Both the position numbers and the translations under genes were made by a program. 64,000 nt of DNA, taken from Lithodes maja (taxonomy: Eukaryota; Arthropoda; Malacostraca; Decapoda; Lithodidae). This document shows, piece after piece, positions 11,285-22,866 of this stretch. The notes under the pieces are model-generated. The model was not told where the DNA came from, did no database searches, and worked only from the letters and a program-made list of their open reading frames with translations. Location of the stretch: NCBI GenBank assembly GCA_037953745.1, contig JBAKBP010001395.1, positions 62,001 through 126,000 on the forward strand, given 5' to 3'. Numbering within the stretch: position 1 is the first letter of the stretch; the number at the start of each line of letters is the position of its first letter.

Positions 11285-11497
11285 TTTACCTGCAATGCTC
11301 GCCCACCTCCTATCCAGGCATAACCCTTCATACTTTCCTGGACCAAGCGCCTCACAGACTACTATCTATTCCAACTGGCACCCGACTCCCTCTCCCAACA
11401 ACCTTGTTATCAATCATTCATTATTCACAAGCATTCTCCATTCATTCCTATGTATTAACACTTCTCTGCTTGTTATAGTAATTTCTCTATCTTCCAA
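11285..11497 (-). mobile_element. LINE-C 3' fragment
   Basis: The order of blocks (CCAGGCATAACCCTTCATA, CGCCTCACAGACTACTATCT, CACAAGCATTCTCCATTCAT) matches LINE-C at 15,150-15,330. It is cut at 11,497, where the poly(T) of LINE-B copy 1 begins, so LINE-B probably inserted here. Confidence 0.6.
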
Positions 11498-11500
11498 TGC

Positions 11501-13878
11501 TTTTTTTTTTTTTTTTTTTTTTTTTTTCTATGTGATTGAGGGAGGCAAAAGGCACAACTGCCTATAGCGAGTGCCTCCCCCATAGTTGAAAGAGTGACAG
11601 GGCCAAAATCAAGGGACGTTCGAGCCAAAATGCCTGGACACACGGAGCTTGAAGCAATCCAAGTCATAGGAAGAGGGAAAGACTGATTCTGGGAGAGAGT
11701 TCCAGAGCTCAGATGCTGAGTAGAAGAAAGTTTGAGAGTAACGTTTCACTCTTGGGTTGGAGAGTTGCACAGAGTAGGGGTGGGATTGAGTTGCAAGACG
11801 GGTACCACGTGCCCTACGTAAAGGAGGTGGTATGCACTGGGATAGCTCTGAGGAACACTGATTATTATAGTAGCGATAGAATAGCGAGAGAGATGCAACA
11901 TTGCGGCGGAGAGAGAGAGATTGCAGAGAGTTGGTGAGTGGACGGGAGTTAATGATACGAAAGGCCTTCCTTTCAACTTTGTCTAGGAGAGCGGTGTGAG
12001 AGGAACCTCCCCACACATGTGAACAATACTCAATACAAGGGCGCACTATGCCCCTGTACAGAGCAAGAAGCTGTGCAGGGGAAAAGAACCCCCTAAGGCG
12101 GTTGAGCACACCCAGCTTCTGGGAGGCTGCCTTAGCAAGACTGGTAATATGGTCCTTCCAAATGAGAGCAGAAGAAAAAGAGACACCAAGAATATTGAGA
12201 GAAGATGAAGGGTTGATTTTTGTATTGTTGAAGAATAAGGGATAGTTCGCTGGGAGATCCTGACGGGTAGATAGATGGAGAAATTGGGTTTTGGAAGCAT
12301 TAAAGTTAACAAGGTTTTCTCTGCCCCAATTGGAAATAGTATTTAGATCAGAATTTAAGAGTTCTATGGCTTCATTACGTTTGTCGTTGAGGGATTGCTG
12401 GCTGGGGCGTTCTGAAAAACTAATGGAGTAGTGTAAGGTTGAGTCGTCTGCGTATGAATGGATGGGAATTAAGGTACAGTTAAGGAGATCATTTATAAAA
12501 ATTAGAAAGAGAATAGGAGATAGGACAGAGCCCTGAGGAACACCGGAGTTTATAGGGTGAGGAAGTGAACAATGGCCGTCCACAACCGCAGCTATGGAAC
12601 GGCCGGAAAGGAAATTAGAGACAAAGGCACAGATGGAGGGATAGAAACCGAAGGAGGGTAGTTTAGAAATTAAAGATTTATGCCAGACTCTATCGAAGGC
12701 TTTCGATATGTCTAGTGCAATAGAAAAAGTCTCACCGAAGTTCCGAAAGGAGGATGACCAAGAGTTAGTAAGATATGAAAGAAGATCACCAGTAGAGCGA
12801 CCCTTAAGGAAGCCATACTGGCGATCTGAGAGCAGATTATGAGAAGAGAAATGCTTAAGAAATTTGGAAGCAAGAATAGTTTCAAAAACTTTAGAAAGAC
12901 AAGAGATAAGAGCAATTGGACGATAGTTGGAGGGTTGAGAGCGGTCACCCTTCTTTGGGACAGGTTGAATGTGAGCAAACTTCCAGCATGAAGGGAAGAC
13001 GTTAGAGGATAGACAGAGACGAAAGAGTTTGCCTAGGCAGGGAGTCAGCACGGAAGCACAGTTTTTGAGAACAACAGGAGGAACACCGTCCGGACCGTAC
13101 GCCTTATTAGTGTTAAGCCCAGAGAGGGTAGAAAATACATCTTTAGAAGAGATTAGGATATTAGGCATAAGTAAGAGAGAGGAGGGCGGAGAGGGAGGAA
13201 TAGCACCGGAATCATCCAAGGTGGAGTTTCTAGCAAAAGTTTGAGCGAAGAGTTTAGCTTTGTCAGAGGAAGAAGTGATGGTTGTGCCATCAGAGTGGGA
13301 AAGGGGAGGGAAAGACGAGGAAGAGAAATTGTTGGAGAGGTTTTTGGCTAGATGCCAGAAAGCTTGGGAAGAGCTAGAGTTGGATAGTTCAGTGCATTTA
13401 TTATTGATGAAAGAGTGTTTGGCAAGTCGAAGAACAGATTTGGCTTGATTCCGGGCAGAAACATATGAAGAATGAGAGTCTTGAGTTTTAAGGCGTCGGT
13501 ACCGTTTGAATGCTTCCTCCTTATTGCGGACAGCAGTAGAACAGGCGTGAGTAAACCAAGATTTTTTAGCATTAGTCTGAGAGAAAGAGAATGGAATGTA
13601 TGCTTCCATGCCCGATAGGATTACCTCGGTAATGCGTTCAGCACTCTCCGAGGGTCCTCGGCCATGGAAGCAGAAATCATTCCATGGGAAATCAAAGAAG
13701 TACTGCCGAAGAGCCTCCCAGTCGGCAGCGCCAAAGTGCCACAAGCGCCGCCGGGTAGGAGGATCGGGTGGCTGTACTGGAGAGATAGGACAGGTGACAG
13801 AGATAAGTTTATGGTCGGAGGAGCCCAAAGGAGAGAAAAGATCGACAGTATAAGAAGAAGGGTTAGAAGTTAGAAACA
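11501..13878 (-). mobile_element. LINE-B copy 1, 5'-truncated, with the best RT frame of its family
   Basis: A poly(A) tail (T-run at 11,501-11,527 on plus) closes a minus-strand element whose coding frame is open from the 5' break at 13,878 to 11,609. The frame keeps the end of the apurinic-type endonuclease (SSDHKLISV), a linker, and a full reverse transcriptase: SNYRPIALIS, LDISKAFDRVWHKSL, GVPQGSVLSP and catalytic YADD at 12,443-12,454. This is a jockey/CR1-group layout. The 5' limit is exact because copy 2 continues past the same point with endonuclease sequence. Its TTAA at 12,480-12,483 is the empty target site matching the P1 insertion in copy 2. Confidence 0.9.
11609..13878 (-). CDS. 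LINE-B endonuclease C-terminus plus reverse transcriptase (5'-truncated)
   Basis: About 756 codons without a stop. The protein copies LINE-B RNA into DNA at a nicked target. The first residues keep the SDH block of the endonuclease; RT motifs follow, with the YADD active site at roughly residue 482 of the open frame; a C-terminal extension with VWGGSSHTALLDKVERKAF ends at SRHFGSNVP. The real start codon is lost with the 5' end, and a few codons 5' of 13,878 belong to flanking DNA. Not autonomous, because the endonuclease is mostly missing. Confidence 0.85.
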
Positions 13879-14560
13879 CTACACATGCCTCGCGCATCCT
13901 ACTGCGTGTCGTACAAGGTGACTAAGGGGGGATGGCGATAGACTTGTGAACCAACAGCTATTATTATGCAATAAAGTTTTTATCTTAGCACTGTCTTCGG
14001 TATGGCACTGCTGAGGCTGGTGGGGTGCGGATAGGTGCCACAGGGGACGGAGTCTTACATGGGCACTGTTTGGCACCACACCTGTGTCAGCAACAGCGTT
14101 TGCATGTTGGAACAGTGTTGGGGCAGGACTTTCTTGTTCTATAATTCACTTGCCTAATATACAGTAGAGTCTTGTTATGGTGCTGTCTTTTTGTAACACT
14201 TTTAAGGCTGGTGTGGTTGCAGATACTGCAGGTGCGAGAGCTGCAGGGAGACTGTTGAGTCTTGCTGAGGCATGGTTAGCATTATACCAACATCAGCCAC
14301 AGTGATGACTTGGTGGGGCAGTGCTGTGGCAGGACTTTATTGTACTACACTACACTCCAACTACTGAAAGGCAACCCCGTCTGAGCTGTTACAATGCATG
14401 TACTGTAATAGGAAAATGACGTTAAACCATTGTATGTATTGTATGTATAACAGTTCCCAGCCTTCAACAGTAAATTTTGAATTATCTATTGCCAGACCTA
14501 GAATTAATTACCTTCATGGTCCAGTTCATTGGCATGCCTACTATTGTTCAACACTTCTCA
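13879..14560. repeat. Intergenic region with imperfect ~185-bp duplication
   Basis: Two segments, about 13,975-14,145 and 14,165-14,345, share the same order of features: a tail of GGCAGGACTTTCTTGTTCTA versus GGCAGGACTTTATTGTACTA, and upstream TGTCAGCAACAG versus CATCAGCCACAG. Identity is moderate. No coding frame was recognised. Confidence 0.5.
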
Positions 14561-14564
14561 TATA

Positions 14565-14720
14565 TGTGTCAACTCCATCCCTCTAACTTCACTCTTGATC
14601 TTCCTCTTCCTCTTTGACCTTCCATCTCACTATCGTACACTCTTAGTCATTGTCTTGCTTTCCATATGTTCCATGTGATCAAACCACCTTTTGTGTTCTC
14701 CTTCAATATCCATGCACATC
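14565..14720 (-). mobile_element. LINE-A 3' fragment
   Basis: The minus strand encodes a diverged version of the LINE-A C-terminus ERITKRVYESEVEGQRGRG (here TKSVYDSEMEGQRGRG). Only about 150 bp remain. Confidence 0.55.
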
Positions 14721-14866
14721 CACACCACAACACTTACTCAATTCTTCAGTTATAAGTTTCATGCAAGAAAATTCCAAGGAATGGGTCACTGATAAGGCTA
14801 TGAAATTTTGTTTTATATGATATATAAATACAGTACCCGGTATGTATAAATATATATATACCATAA

Positions 14867-15905
14867 TATCTATCTATCTATCTATATGCTCAGGTCAAAT
14901 CCCCATTTTGGGGGTAGCCGACTCAAGACAGAGCAAGAACATGGAAAACACAAAAACAACATAAAACAACAAATAAACACAGATAAAAAGCACAAACTCA
15001 CACACATGCAGGTCACCCAGGAGAAGACCCAGAGACCAGGGTCACCAAGGTCGCTCCAGCACTCCCCCAGCCCCCGACCACCCGGAAAGGTACCGATCTC
15101 GGCAGGCAGACATGCAGTGGAGCCAAAGCCACAAGCCCTCCCACCACACTTCCAGGCACACCCTTCATATTAATCGTCTCCCCGGGCCAGGCGCCTGATG
15201 GACTATTATCTAGTCCAACTTGCGCCCGACCCCTTACTCCAAATGACCAAGTGTTCACTCAACTATTCACAAGCATTCTCCATTCACTCCTGTCCACCAC
15301 CACTTCCCCTGCCTGATCTATAGTCATTCCTCTATCATCCAAAGCATTTCTTACACAGTCTCTCCATCTCAATGGGGGTCTTCCTGGCCTTCTAACTCCC
15401 CTTGTACCTGACTCACATATTCTCTTTGTAAGCCTTTCATCTCCCATTCATTCAACATGACCATACCATCTCAGCACCCTTCTGTCCACGCTGGCTGACA
15501 AATGTTCCTGCTGCCCCACTCTCCTACGTATCTCTTCATTCCTCAATCTGCCTCTACGAGTAACTCCACACATACTCCTCAAGCAGCTCATCTCCATCAC
15601 ATCCAGCCCTCTTTTCTCCTTTTTCTTCAGAGCCCATGTCTCAGCCCCATACATCACTGTTGGCACTACAATTCCTTGATACAGTGCACTTTTTACTTTC
15701 ACTCCGAGATTTCTTGTCTTCAACATACTTCCCATTGCTCCGAAAACCTTCCTTCCTTCACACACTCTCTGTTTTACCTCCACTTCCATACCTCCACTCC
15801 TGCTTATCGTTCCTCCTAGATATTTAAAACAGTCTACTTGTTCCAATATTTCCCCATCCAGCCTCACATCTAGATTCACCCTATGCTCGCCCCTATTACA
15901 CACCA
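14867..15905 (-). mobile_element. LINE-C copy 1, 5'-truncated, microsatellite-tailed
   Basis: The minus strand encodes LDGEILEQVDCFKYLGG, PTVMYGAETWALKKKEKRG and EEIRRRVGQQEHL, the part of a LINE ORF2 downstream of the RT core. One in-frame TGA at about 15,446-15,448 replaces the CGA of copy 2, dividing the frame before MGDERLTKRICES. The 3' end is a (TAGA)n tail seen as TCTA repeats at 14,867-14,886. Both copies with an intact 3' end carry the same tail unit, so it is part of the element. Confidence 0.85.
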
Positions 15906-15939
15906 TACCATACCATACCATAATATATATATATATATA

Positions 15940-16893
15940 CAGTAAAAGTCCGTTAATCCGACGACCGATGATTCGAATCTCCCAATAGTCCGAATTTTTC
16001 AATTTGAGGCCAAATCCGAATTCACCCGATGGTCCGAATTTCAAGAAGTCCCAAAGTCCCCTTTTTGAGGCATTAGGCCACTCAAATGACACATAATGGA
16101 GCACACACATATCATATGTTCATGAATTCACTTTAAAAGTTTACCATTGTCATTGTAGCCTATTACCTACTTCAAAACATTCAGATTAATGGTCAAAGGA
16201 AGCTACTGATATAAACGTAAACACCTTCTTCTTCTTCTTCCACATCGTCTGCTAGAGAGTTTGTTTTGCTCTTGAACGCATCCTTGGGACGCTCCGATGC
16301 GCTACTGGCTTGCACCGCATTTTCTGTAAGCGCATTCAGTCTTGAGCTTGAAAACGCACCTTTGGATGTATTAGCCTTGAGCTTGAAAACGCACCTTTGG
16401 ACGTTCCGATACGCTACTATTTATAGTTCAGTGATCGGAGCGTCCCAAGGGTGCTTTCAAGACAACAAGACAAGGGTGCTTTCAATACAATATAATATAA
16501 CAGAGCACATCACAAAAGGAAAATCACAAAAGGAAAATTACAAGAACTTCTCAGGGAAGTGCCGTTGTTAAGGCATTACTTCCCGAACCACATCTGATCT
16601 TAAAGAGCAAGACAAACTCGCTAGTAGACGGAAGAAGAAGAAGACGTTTATATCAGCAGATTCCTTTGACCATTAATCTGAATGTTTTGAAGTAGGTAAT
16701 AGGCTACAATGACAATGGTAAACTTTTGAAGTGATTTCATGAACATATGATATGTGTGTGTGCACCATTGTGTCATTTGGGTGGCCTAATGTCTCGATGT
16801 TTTCGTCATACACAGGTTCATAGGGGTAAAGTCCGATAATCCGAAAAATCCACTAATCCGAACGAGGGCCGGTCCGCTGCCCTTCGGATTAAC
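15940..16893. mobile_element. Fold-back TA-type element with ~200-bp inverted arms
   Basis: The left end is TA followed by CAGTAAAAGTCCGTTAATCC, resembling pogo-type ends; the right end carries the complementary TCCGATAATCCG and CTTCGGATTAACTTA but runs into an AT microsatellite and is imperfect. Internally, about 16,066-16,275 is an inverted repeat of about 16,600-16,795: the left arm's GTCATTGTAGCCTATTACC pairs with GGTAATAGGCTACAATGAC on the right. The loop holds a direct repeat (CTTGAGCTTGAAAACGCACC at 16,342 and again near 16,376). There is no transposase frame. Confidence 0.75.
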
Positions 16894-16910
16894 TTATATA
16901 TATATATATA

Positions 16911-16936
16911 GATAGATAGATAGATAGATAGATATA
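16911..16936 (+). repeat. (GATA)n microsatellite
   Basis: Tandem GATA units just after the fold-back element, preceded by a TA run. This may be the tail of a lost LINE-C-type insertion. The following bases up to 17,077 have no feature. Confidence 0.9.
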
Positions 16937-17077
16937 TAGATACAGTAGTTTAACGAGACCACATCATGAGACACATAGGGCTGGCCTTAGTCTGAGCCAA
17001 GGATTCAGTGGGATAAGATATACTATATATCCGTGAGAGTTCCGGAACAATAACATTTAATTGACAGCTTTCTTCAG

Positions 17078-17242
17078 AAATAGATGATCATCTCATGGGG
17101 ATTACCTGTACTATTAATTCTTCCAACCACCCAAGGTGCATGTGCAAAGCGGTTCCCCACGGTCACACAGAAACAAATAGAGGAGCAAATTGCCGAATTC
17201 CTCAGGCACGCCCCAGCACAGCGCGGTGGAGCAAGATATAAG
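17078..17242 (+). CDS. Possible first coding exon with signal peptide (weak)
   Basis: A candidate exon lies between a 3' splice-like site (GACAGCTTTCTTCAG ending at 17,077) and a donor-like AAG|GTACTG at 17,242/17,243. ATG at 17,084 opens a frame beginning MIISWGLPVLLILPTT, a short basic-poor hydrophobic stretch ending near GACA, compatible with a secretory signal. The following residues include KQIEEQIAEFLRHAP. No family was recognised and no partner exon was found. A chance open frame is a real alternative. Confidence 0.25.
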
Positions 17243-17449
17243 GTACTGTATGATATTAAGGCTTTTCTTTTATCTTGATAGAGGTGTAGTACGTAATCAT
17301 TCCCTAGGCTGCGTAGCCGAACAGCCCCTTTCTAAGGAAGGCTACGGCCGAGACTGGGTTTTCCCACAAAGTTCTCAAGTAGTGTGTGTTGTTTTGTTTG
17401 TGTAAGTGGTTGTGTTATGCAGTCTTCCATAATGTGTGTGTGTGGTTTA

Positions 17450-18065
17450 AGGTGAGGTGAGGGATGTGACTATATTCTACTGTCCAGTTTGTGAGAAGGG
17501 TCGCTGTAGATTTGTTTGTGGCTAATTTGAGTCTGTTTTCAGTAAACCATTCCTGTACTGTGTTGAGGTACGGTTGGAGGAGTTGTGCGGCTGTGTTTGT
17601 GTCTCAATGTGTACAGGTGGGTGTTATGTCATCTGCGTAAGAGGCTGTGTGTATCTGTGATGTATGGCGTATGGGTAGCTTGTGCATGTATAGATTGAAA
17701 AGTGTTGGTCACAAGACGGATCCCTGATGGACTTTGTTTGTGAAATTTGAGATGTTCGATGACTGGCAAGCAAATTTTACATGGACACATCTGCCTGCTA
17801 AATAGTTGACCAGCCATTTTTTTGTTATTGTGTATGTTTGTATTAAAAAAATACTTTTAAACGTTGTGGAGGAGGATGGCATCAAAAGCTTTATGAATGT
17901 CAATTGTACGTAACAAGAACTGTTTTGTGTGGTGGCATAACTGAATTAATGCCATAAAAAAAAATTGTGAGGTGTGTAAGAAGGGTGTTTGTGTAATGAT
18001 ATCGCCAACGCCTTCGAAATATCCCCTCATATAAGCTACAAATATAAATAATACCAAAGCTAACA
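17450..18065 (-). mobile_element. LINE-D relic, reverse transcriptase region
   Basis: Minus-strand fragments in different frames read LRTIDIHKAFDAILLHN, then WLVNYLAGRCV, VHQGSVL, and ASYADDIT with the catalytic YADD at 17,628-17,639. The motif order fits a jockey-type RT. Frames are broken at several points and neither end is present. Confidence 0.65.
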
Positions 18066-18470
18066 CGTAGATGGAGTCCTACTACAGTAAACCCTCGTTA
18101 TCTCGGAATAATTGGGGGGGGGGGAGACCACTTCCGAGAAGTCCGACTTAAGAGAGGGAAAATGTCCGAATTAGAAGAGGGAGTCCAATTCACCAGAGAA
18201 AACGGAGACTTCCCTATCACTAACAACGTAGATCCAAGATGAATTACAGTACCGGTACAGAATCTATCCATCTCTATCTATTGCCTGACGCCGTGATCTC
18301 CGAAGGGGTGGCCACGAACGAACCGCCCCCATGCACCTCTGTCCTCAGTCAGTCGACGCCCCTCCTCCCAACCAGCACCGCCTTCATTTATATACTTCCT
18401 CTCTCCATCCTTCCACCACTCCTGTGCACCTCTCCCTCTCTGTCCTTCCACCTCGCTCTCGTACACCCTC

Positions 18471-19202
18471 TTAGTAATTCTCTCGCTTTCCATACGTTCT
18501 ATATGGCCGAACTATCTCAAGTTGTTCCTTTTCACACTTTCCAGCACATCTACCTCCACAACTCCTTACTTCCTCATTCGTCTGTCTATTCTTCCATGTA
18601 ACTCTGCACGCACTTCTCAAGTAACTCATTTCCACCGCTCTCACTCTTGGTCTGAGTCTCTTCCCGAATGTCCATGCTTCGCTTCCGTAAGTTAGCGTCG
18701 GGATTACCACACTGTCATGCAAGGACTTCTTCACTTCCATACTGACCACCCTATTTCTTGTTACTGCTTTCAACGTTCGTACAATCCTCCTCTTCCCCTG
18801 TTGCACCCTCTCCCGCACTTCTTCATCCATAGTCCCATCTCTACTCAACACACTGCCCAGATACTTAAATGAGCTGACGATCTCCATAGCCTGACCATTC
18901 AACTTCACCTCACACTCTGTGACTTCACCCCTTTCGAAGACCATAATCTTGCTCTTCCCCGCATTTACCTTCAAATTCCGTTCGCACAGTGTTCCAAACT
19001 TATTTACCAGACCCTGCAACTCCCATTCATTATCGCTCATCAGAATTGTATCATCCGCAAACAGCAGTATAAGCAGCTTCCACTCATTTCCCTCCCTTTT
19101 CAGTGATACACCAACATCCACTGCTCTTCCTAGTATTTCTTTCATGACTCCATCCATATATACACTAAACAACCATGGGGACATCACACACCCCTGTTTC
19201 AA
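18471..19202 (-). pseudogene. LINE-A reverse transcriptase, C-terminal part
   Basis: Open frame of 243 codons starting inside the RT at KQGCVMSPW, with the FADDT active site and the post-RT domain ending in a frameshift near CGGRCAGKCEKEQLE. The N-terminal RT half is at 19,729-19,420 in another frame, separated by the 19,233-19,416 insertion. Not functional as it stands. Confidence 0.8.
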
Positions 19203-19232
19203 CCCAACACTCAGGTCAAAGAACTCGGGGAT

Positions 19233-19416
19233 GTGTCGGATGGTTGAAAGCCACAGTTGCTCGCGCGTTTGGGGCTATCAACACGTATTATGAAAAACAT
19301 GTATCCTCCTTCATTCACTGTCCCCCCCTTCACTCACTCAACCCCACAATTTGCCAGAGGATAACAGGTTTTTCACAATACGTAGACGGAGGTCTTTATA
19401 AAAAAAAAAAAAAAAT
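19233..19416 (+). mobile_element. Short insertion in LINE-A with A-run
   Basis: This segment breaks the LINE-A frame between the ENEQSD and EFFDLSVGLKQ residues and ends in about 15 A at 19,400-19,414. That suggests a short retroposed sequence on the plus strand. No second copy or pol III box was found in the window. Confidence 0.45.
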
Positions 19417-20714
19417 CGCTCTGCTCATTCTCCACACGTACTGCTGCCTTTGCACCCTCATACATGCTCTTCACTGCTTTCAGCAACTTGCCATCTACTC
19501 CGTATATTCTAAATACTTTCCACATACCTTCTCTATCCACTCTGTCATAGGCCTTCTCCAAGTCCATAAAGGCAACATGCACCTTTTGTTGCTTCTCCAG
19601 ACACTTATCCACAACACAATTCAGGGTAAACATCTGATCTACACATCCTCTTTCCTTCCGAAAACCTCCCTGCTTGTCGCCTATCCATTTCTCCGTTCTC
19701 ACTCTCTCAATCACTACCCTACTGTACACCTTCCCTACTACGCTTAGAATACATATCCCTCAGTAGTTACCACACACTCCTCTTTCCCCTTATATAGGGG
19801 GACTATTATGCCAGTCTTCCAGTCATCGGGTGCCCTCCCCTTCTCCCATGCTAGTTTGCACATTTTCCATACCCATTCGATCACTATCTCACCACCATAC
19901 CTCAACATTTCCCCACACACTCCATCTGTTCCTGGTGCTTTCCCCAACTTCACTCTTTTCAAGGATTCCCACACTTCTGACCTGATCCCCACCTCCTCCT
20001 CCACCACTTCTCTTCTTCTCCCTCCCATACCATATCCAACTATGTTTGCTGGCTTTTCATTCCTTACATTTAGCAACTCGTTGAAGTACTCCCTCCATCT
20101 TTCGACTCTTGCTTTTCGGCTAGCATTCTCCCATTCTTATTTTTCACACCCTTACTTTTTTCCTGGCTACTTTCCTTAACTTTCTTACCTGCTTTCCAGA
20201 ACAGTTTCTTACACTCCCTCCAGTTTACACTCAGATTCCTTCTAAATTCCTCATCTACTCTTCTTACTTTCCTGCACTACTTTCTTCACCTCTCGTCACG
20301 TACCTTGTTCGTTTCCGCCTCTCCAAATCTTCATTTCCTCTACTACCCAATCCCACTCTATACGCTTTCTTCTTGTCTTCCACAGGTATTTTTACCTCTT
20401 CTGTCCACCATGCTGTACCTTTCACTCCCCTCCCTTTTCTCCTCACTCCACCTCACATGCTGCACAGATCTCTTCCTTAAACACCTTGCTTATCTCCTCC
20501 ACTTCCTCCATATCTTCCAGGTCGAACTCACCTAGTCGTTTTTCTACTGCTCTCCTGTACTCTTCCTTGATTTCCTCCTCCTGTAGCCTCTCCACCCTCT
20601 TCACCATTCCACCTTTCTCTCGCCTCCCTCCAGCTCTCCTCACACTTCTTTTGTATCCTAACCTTAGCTACTACTACATAATGATCAGACGACTCAACCT
20701 TACACTACTCCATT

Positions 20715-21360
20715 AGTTTTTCAGAACGCTCCAGCCAGCGACCTTTAACGACAAACGTAATGAAGCCATAGAACTCTTAAATTCTGATCTAAATACTATC
20801 TCCAATTGGGGCAGAGAAAACCTTGTTACCTTTAATGCTTCCAAAACCCAATTTCTCCATCTATCTACCCGTCAGGATCTCCCAGCGGACTATCCCTTAT
20901 TCTTCAACAATACAAAAGTCAACCCTTCATCTTCTCTCAATATTCTTGGTGTCTCTTTTTCTTCTGCTCTCATTTGGAAGGACCATATTACCAGTCTTGC
21001 TAAGGCAGCCTCCCAGAAGCTGGGTGTGCTCAACCGCCTTAGGGGGTTCTTTTCCCCAGCACAGCTTCTTGCTCTGTACAGGGGCATAGTGTGTCCTTGT
21101 ACTGAGTATTGTTCACATGTGTGGGGAGGTTCCTCTCACACCGCTCTCCTAGACAAAGTTGAAAGGAAGGCCTTTCGTATCATTAACTCCCGTCCACTCA
21201 CCAACTCTCTGCTTCAAACTCCGTGTGTCCAGGCATTTTGGCTCGATCGTCCCTTGATTTTGGCCCTGTCACTCTTTCAACTATGGGGGAGGCACTCGCT
21301 ATAGACAATTCTGCCTTTTGCCTCCCTCAATCACATAGAAAAAAAGAAAAAAAAAAAGAC
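20715..21360 (+). mobile_element. LINE-B copy 4, 5'-truncated with internal deletion
   Basis: The plus strand matches LINE-B from just after the YADD region (TCAGAACGCTCCAGCCAGC) to the 3' tail (A-rich run 21,337-21,360). About 400 bp are missing between ACTCACCAACTCTCTGC and TTCAAACTCCGTGTGTCC relative to copy 1. The frame is open in parts (NRLRGFFSPAQLLALYRG). It lies within LINE-A, in the opposite orientation. Confidence 0.85.
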
Positions 21361-21457
21361 AGTCCACCTCAAATACCCCTATACACGCTAGCATCCATCA
21401 GAGATTTCTTCATTCTTTCATCCACACATATACAGGTATAATCGATCCGTGACTTAC

Positions 21458-21521
21458 ATAAGAACATTAGAAAATGGGAGTCTGCAGAAAGCCGATTGGC
21501 CCAAGCAAGGCAGATCCCTGT
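21458..21521 (+). repeat. Short conserved dispersed repeat, copy 1
   Basis: About 63 bases beginning ATAAGAACATTAGAAAATGG and ending ATCCCTGT match 40,835-40,897 with a few differences. The neighbouring bases do not match. It may be the conserved core of a SINE; the family could not be named. Confidence 0.65.
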
Positions 21522-22039
21522 GGAACTTACGTTCCACCATTGTCTTATCCTTCATTGTCCACACCTTTTTCCATGTGTACCTGTGTATCATTCTGTGTCG
21601 GAAGAATGTGTTGCCTATCCACAACCTCCCCACACATACGTCCACAAGTGCACTACCATTCCCATTCACCTCTGACGGTACCCCCCAACCTCCCACCACT
21701 CCATCAACTTGCCTATCACCCACCTTACCATTCATATCCCCAATCAGAAAATTATTTTTCGTTCTTGTCAAACTGTACAGTATACAGCATACATATAAAT
21801 ATACAGTAGGCTATAGTGTAAAGGGAAAAAAGTACAATACAATATTATTATTGAACAGTACATTTTAGTACAGTGTACTATGCTGTAATGTACTGAGCAG
21901 GAACACTCACCGTCCCATAAGAAAGACTGGAAACAGGTTCCTACTTCACAACTTTGTGTTGTGTAGGTTTGTATGTAGTGTTGCTGTAGCTCTTGATTGT
22001 TTTTCCTTGATGATAGTCTTTCCCCCCCTCTCCACACTT

Positions 22040-22162
22040 CACTGCCCCTTCTTCCCCTCACTCTCCTTCTCCACCTCACTCTCCTTCTCCACCTCACTCC
22101 CCTTTTCCATCTTACTGTTTTTCTCCACCTCACTTTCCTTATCCATCTTACTGTCCTCCACC
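22040..22162 (+). repeat. 18-bp minisatellite
   Basis: About seven imperfect units of CACCTCACTCTCCTTCTC. The minus strand reads as repeated VRWRR-type hexapeptides, a consequence of the repeat rather than evidence of a gene. Confidence 0.8.
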
Positions 22163-22378
22163 TCACTGTAGACTTAGATCTCGTAATTTGCCCATAGAAT
22201 TCGGAAATTGCCGAGATATATGGACACCTGTTTGACAGACCACGTGGGCCCTCAGAGTTTTCCCCTTACATCTCGTAATTTGCCGAGATCTACGGCGAAC
22301 TTTCCGAGAGGCCGATGCCATTCCGAGAAGTGCGGGTTTCCGAGTAAAAAGAGTCCGAGATAATGGGGGTTTACTGTA

Positions 22379-22866
22379 CAATAAAAGTGTCTTCAGTCGA
22401 CTTTACTTTACATATTAGGTGAAGTTACAAAACATAGCGGTCATCAAATTTCCGCAGTAAAATTTGAAAGAGATGCCAGCTGTAAACAACCTCATTGCGG
22501 TATGCAAAAAATGATTTTACCATATAGGATAGGGTTCTGTCACACTATATATGTCTATGTCTATCCATGTCACTACATTTTTGGTGGAAAGCACAATAAA
22601 CCGATCCTGTTTGAAGCCCATATTTAGGCAAGTCAAATGAAGGTGACCTGGGGAGAATAGTAGCGTTGTGACTCCAATGACGTCACTCGGGCGTGTCGTG
22701 GTCATGTAATCAACTACTGTACTGCCCATACCTTTCTAATTATCTTTATACCATGGCTCAAGTCGTCCTCACTATTATGTAATGCAATACAGGGAAATGA
22801 GACTTAATACTATAGGCCTAGTGTATAATTTTATTGGGTAGGGTACCAGCAGCTGTGGGGTATCAG
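22379..22866. other. Unassigned flank of the pogo-like element
   Basis: No coding frame or repeat recognised. Confidence 0.3.

Larger units (their letters stand above)
18255..21775 (-). mobile_element. LINE-A copy, most complete, with internal insertions
   Basis: In minus-strand order the element shows endonuclease sequence (NNFLIGDMNGKVGDR, 21,770-21,535), the SDHYVVVAKVRI end of the endonuclease near 20,680, a basic linker, APGTDGVCGEMLRYGGE (about 19,960), DLEKAYDRVDREGMWKV (about 19,570), KQGCVMSPWLFSVYMD (19,200), catalytic FADDT at 19,050-19,061, and a C-terminus with ERITKRVYESEVEG near 18,480. It has several frameshifts. It is interrupted by LINE-B copy 4 plus another repeat (about 20,700-21,530) and by a short insertion at 19,233-19,416. 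It lies inside the pogo-like element at 18,085-22,376. Confidence 0.85.
18085..22376. mobile_element. TA-flanked pogo-like element split by LINE-A
   Basis: The left end CAGTAAACCCTCGTTATCTC (18,085) and the reverse complement of the right end CAGTAAACCCCCATTATCTC (ending 22,376) are inverted repeats, with TA on both outer sides (18,083-18,084, 22,377-22,378). Sequence belonging to this element is about 18,085-18,250 and 21,776-22,376; the middle is a LINE-A insertion. No transposase frame remains, so it was probably a short non-autonomous element. A second left end of the same family is at 24,535. Confidence 0.8.

Noticed and set aside
11713..13873. Plus-strand frames opposite the LINE-B reverse transcriptase
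   Set aside because: They recur only because LINE-B copies recur, have no domain, and lie antisense to a well-supported RT.
21768..22166. Minus frame with repeated VRWRR peptides
   Set aside because: It is the translation of an 18-bp minisatellite.
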